The position numbers and the translations under genes were made by a program. Positions 43,030 through 45,906 of a stretch of 45,906 nucleotides of DNA are shown here, in pieces. The DNA comes from Desulfobulbaceae bacterium (lineage in GTDB: Bacteria; Desulfobacterota; Desulfobulbia; Desulfobulbales; VMSU01): positions 1 through 45,906 of the forward strand of contig VMSU01000223.1 in NCBI GenBank assembly GCA_013792005.1. Reading direction: 5' to 3'. The notes below the pieces were generated by a model. That model had not been told where the DNA came from. It did not search any database and was given only the letters and a program-made list of their open reading frames with translations. The first letter of the stretch is position 1. Each line of letters starts with the position of its first letter.

Positions 43030-45717
43030 ATGAAGATACTTCTGATTGATGATAATCGTTTCGATCGTGCCCTGGTGGTGCGGGAAATACACAAGGAGTT
43101 TCCCGAAGTGTCCGTCGATGAAGTCCTGAATGCAGTCGATCTGGAAGCGGCCCTGACCGCCGCTGACTTTGATTTAGTCATCACCGACTACCAACTACAA
43201 TGGACCACCGGCATGCACGTGTTACATTCGGTAAAGAACAAGTTCCCGGAACTCCCTGTGATCATGTTCACTGGCACCGGCAATGAAGTCATTGCCGTAG
43301 AGTCCATGAAGGCTGGGCTGGATGATTATGTCATCAAATCAGCAAAACATTTTGTCCGCTTGCCTTTTAGCATTGCGCAGGCGCTGGAAAGAGGCCGGCT
43401 TCGTCTGGCCGAAAAGAAATCTGCTGCCACCATAGCCCGCCTGCATACCCACCGTGAACTAATTCTCGATTCAGTTGCGGATGGCATCCTGGGAGTAGAC
43501 CAGCAAGGTCGCCACAGTTTTGCCAATCCAGCAGCCCAGCGGATGCTCGGTTACGCCCTGGATGAACTCCTCGGACAGGAAAGCCATGCTCTCTGGCATC
43601 ATACCAATAAGGATGGATCACCAAACCCCATCGATACCTGTGTCGTCCATAGCTCAATACGGGAAGAACAACCCTTTTCAGGAAAAGATTTGTTCTGGCG
43701 TAAAGATGGCACAGACTTTCTGGCGGAATATACCAGCGCCCCAATTTACGAAAATGACAGGTGCACGGGTGCAGTAATAATCTTCCGTGACATTACTGAA
43801 CGAGAAAAAGCCCAGGAAGAGCTACGCAGGTATCGACAAATCGTCTCGGCCTCGGAGGAGCACATGGCCTTTATAGGATCAGATTGTGTCTTCCATGCCG
43901 TCAATGACGCCTATCTTAGGGCCTATAACTGGACTCGTGACACAGTTATTAACCGCCCTGTTGCCGATCTGTATGCCAACAACAGGAAATTTGCAACAAT
44001 GACAGCAAATCTCAATCAGGCGATGCAAGGGACTCCGGTCCGTTATCGAGACTGGTTTGATTTCCCCAGCCAGAGTAGGCGTTACATGGATGTTGCGTAT
44101 TATCCCTACAAGACTGATAACGGCATGATTTCCGGTGTGGTGGTCAATTCACGGGACATAACCGATCTCAAAGGACAGGAGGATGCCTTGCGCTTGGCGG
44201 AACAGGAGTGGAAGCATACCTTTGACTCCATTTCCGATCTTGTTTCAGTCCATGACGCCAATTATAGGTTTTTGAAAGTCAACAAGACCCTTGCCGATTT
44301 TGTGGGGAAACCAGCCGAGGAATTGATCGGCAAGCACTGCTATGAAGTCTTTCATGCCCTCTCCTACCCATGGCCGGAGTGTCCACACCAGAGGGCCCTG
44401 AACAAGGGGTGCCCTGCAACCATCGAGATTGACGACCCGCATATTGGTCATCCAATGCTGGTCACCGTCTCCCCGATTATCGATGTGCAAGGACGTGTGG
44501 TGGCAACGGTCCATATCGCCAAAGACATCACCGAACTCAAAAAGGCTGAGCAGGAACGCCTTGACTTGCAAACTCAACTTTCTCAGGCCCAGAAAATGGA
44601 GTGTATCGGCCAGTTGGTTGGCGGAGTGGTCCATGACTTTAACAATTTTTTGAGCGCTATTATCGGGTTCAGTGAATTGATTCTCATGAAACATCCCGGC
44701 CCATCAGAACTCCACGAGAACATCACCCAAATAAAGAGTGCAGGATTAAAATCAGCGGCATTAGTGCGGCAACTCCTTGCCTTCAGCCGTAAGCAGGTAT
44801 CTGAAATGGCGCCTGTCCGGCTGGACTCCCTACTGGAAAATCTTGGGAAAATGCTTCACCGTCTTCTTGGAGAGGAAATTATCCTCGATTTCGACCTGAA
44901 CTCTGGAGATAGCGTTATTGTTGCTGATTCTGTTCAGATCGAACAGGTCATCATGAATCTTGTGGTCAACGCCCGTGATGCAATGCCTGCCGGGGGGCGT
45001 ATCCACATTGGGACGACATCTCTTATCGTTGGCAGAGAAGAAGCTGCACCGCTTCCGGGTCCAGGTGAAGGAAAATATGTGCAGCTCACCGTTACCGACA
45101 CCGGCAATGGCATAAAACCAGAAGACAGACCGCGACTTTTTGAACCGTTCTTCACGACCAAAGGAATCGGTAAAGGAACTGGTATGGGGTTGGCAACGGT
45201 TTACAACATTGTTTCCCAGCATAAAGGATGGGTCGACTTCGAAAGTGAAGTCGGAGTAGGAACCGTTTTCCGAATACTTCTGCCCAGGGATAGCCAACAG
45301 CAACAGAATATTGACGAGCAAAGAACTGAAATGGCATTGCCTAGCGGCAATGAGACAATTTTGTTAGTGGATGATGAACCGACAATCAGAACAGTTATCC
45401 GTAAATCCTTGAATTCTTTAGGGTATCAGGTCCTGGAAGCCGGAAGCGTCAGGGAAGCGCTCAATATTTTCGATCAGCATCTTGAGGCAATCGATCTCTT
45501 GATTACAGATGTAATTATGCCGGCACAACGAGGGACTGTACTTGCTGAACTCGTCAAGAACCGTTCGCAGCGGATCAAAGTCCTTTTTGTTTCAGGATAT
45601 TCAGATGAGAGTATTGACCCGGATGGCATATTGCAACCGGGGGTTAATTTTTTAAAAAAACCGATCACCATAAAAAAGTTGAGTGAAATGGTTCGTCACC
45701 TGCTCGACATCGACTAA
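43030..45717 (+). CDS. Hybrid kinase: REC-PAS-PAS-PAS-HisKA-HATPase-REC
   Basis: This soluble 895-residue protein has an N-terminal receiver (about 1-125, Asp53 in LVITDYQ), three PAS domains (about 145-260, 265-385, 390-505; the third with the Cys-rich PWPECPHQRALNKGC stretch), HisKA with VVHDFNNFLSAIIGF (about 535), HATPase (about 640-755; NLVVNARDAMPAGG, GTGMGLATVY) and a C-terminal receiver (about 775-890, LLITDVIMPAQRG). AAGGAGGT precedes the ATG. The gene follows the haem-motif kinase by 12 bases, so its N-terminal receiver is the likely phosphorylation target of that kinase. There is no DNA-binding output domain. Confidence 0.9.
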   Translation: MKILLIDDNRFDRALVVREIHKEFPEVSVDEVLNAVDLEAALTAADFDLVITDYQLQWTTGMHVLHSVKNKFPELPVIMFTGTGNEVIAVESMKAGLDDYVIKSAKHFVRLPFSIAQALERGRLRLAEKKSAATIARLHTHRELILDSVADGILGVDQQGRHSFANPAAQRMLGYALDELLGQESHALWHHTNKDGSPNPIDTCVVHSSIREEQPFSGKDLFWRKDGTDFLAEYTSAPIYENDRCTGAVIIFRDITEREKAQEELRRYRQIVSASEEHMAFIGSDCVFHAVNDAYLRAYNWTRDTVINRPVADLYANNRKFATMTANLNQAMQGTPVRYRDWFDFPSQSRRYMDVAYYPYKTDNGMISGVVVNSRDITDLKGQEDALRLAEQEWKHTFDSISDLVSVHDANYRFLKVNKTLADFVGKPAEELIGKHCYEVFHALSYPWPECPHQRALNKGCPATIEIDDPHIGHPMLVTVSPIIDVQGRVVATVHIAKDITELKKAEQERLDLQTQLSQAQKMECIGQLVGGVVHDFNNFLSAIIGFSELILMKHPGPSELHENITQIKSAGLKSAALVRQLLAFSRKQVSEMAPVRLDSLLENLGKMLHRLLGEEIILDFDLNSGDSVIVADSVQIEQVIMNLVVNARDAMPAGGRIHIGTTSLIVGREEAAPLPGPGEGKYVQLTVTDTGNGIKPEDRPRLFEPFFTTKGIGKGTGMGLATVYNIVSQHKGWVDFESEVGVGTVFRILLPRDSQQQQNIDEQRTEMALPSGNETILLVDDEPTIRTVIRKSLNSLGYQVLEAGSVREALNIFDQHLEAIDLLITDVIMPAQRGTVLAELVKNRSQRIKVLFVSGYSDESIDPDGILQPGVNFLKKPITIKKLSEMVRHLLDID

Positions 45718-45718
45718 A

Positions 45719-45906
45719 TTTGATGGCGTCGCAAAAAGTGCGCTCTACTGCGTCCCCGTCCAACACCAGCGGGGATTGAACTGAATTGCGTGGCGGTTTT
45801 GCTCGTTCGGCATACCATATGTATGGCCTCACTCACAAAGCACACCCCGCGCCTTGTATATCGCACCTTTTGCTTAGCCACCCCGGACTTTTTGTGAGAT
45901 TGTCAA
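45719..45906. repeat. Imperfect inverted-repeat element at the right edge
   Basis: TTGATGGCGTCGCAAAAAGT begins at 45720, and its imperfect complement (ACTTTTTGTGAGATTGTCAA) ends at 45906. Sixteen of 23 positions match, including an eight-base CAAAAAGT block. A small CATAC/GTATG palindrome lies inside. There is no coding capacity. It resembles a MITE-like intergenic repeat and may continue past the window edge; it also follows the hybrid kinase stop closely. Confidence 0.45.

Overview
This window looks like a chromosomal segment of an anaerobic, propionate-oxidising bacterium. I infer Desulfobacterota, with a Desulfobulbus-like or Syntrophobacter-like lifestyle. The main reasons are a nearly complete methylmalonyl-CoA pathway beside a di-haem (type B) succinate dehydrogenase, an oxygen-sensitive double-cubane-cluster reductase with its activase, and a high density of large PAS sensor kinases. 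The taxonomic call is inference from gene content, because no rRNA gene is present.

Layout. (1) 1-3505, minus strand: a large membrane PAS sensor kinase that runs off the left edge. (2) 3975-6086, plus: a CPA2-type antiporter fused to universal-stress domains. (3) 6104-12885, minus: five tightly packed signalling genes, transcribed from a CheD-HDOD fusion through CheR and a double-receiver hybrid kinase to a response regulator and a receiver-kinase. No CheA, CheW or CheB is seen. (4) 13386-21872, minus: nine contiguous genes, in transcription order TonB-dependent receptor, His-rich membrane-anchored periplasmic protein, NapH-like polyferredoxin, double-cubane reductase, its ATP-dependent activase, a CcdA/DsbD-like membrane protein, ExbB, ExbD and TonB. 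A candidate promoter and a roughly 230-nt leader with tandem motifs precede it. This is the most likely undescribed system in the window: a self-contained energised outer-membrane uptake system coupled genetically to ATP-driven low-potential reduction.

(5) 22467-22928, plus: a small two-helix membrane protein of unknown function, followed by a strong terminator hairpin. (6) 23157-34725, minus: the propionate pathway, transcribed as prpE, sucC, sucD, mutase B12 subunit, meaB, mutase catalytic subunit, epimerase, carboxylase beta and carboxylase alpha/biotin carrier. Propionate is activated, carboxylated, epimerised, rearranged to succinyl-CoA and converted to succinate with substrate-level phosphorylation. 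(7) 35109-38449, plus: sdhCAB, divergent from the propionate genes, oxidises that succinate to fumarate. An MBL-fold hydrolase (plus) and metF (minus) follow.

(8) 40577-41420: gene-poor DNA with palindromes and a decayed IS3-type transposase. (9) 41473-45717, plus: a sensor kinase with a periplasmic CxxCH haem-binding motif, and a receiver-PAS-kinase-receiver hybrid 12 bases downstream. Several palindromic, MITE-like repeats lie between genes at 25236-25306, 29121-29297, 39417-39481, 40709-40767 and 45719-45906. No tRNA, rRNA or CRISPR array was found.
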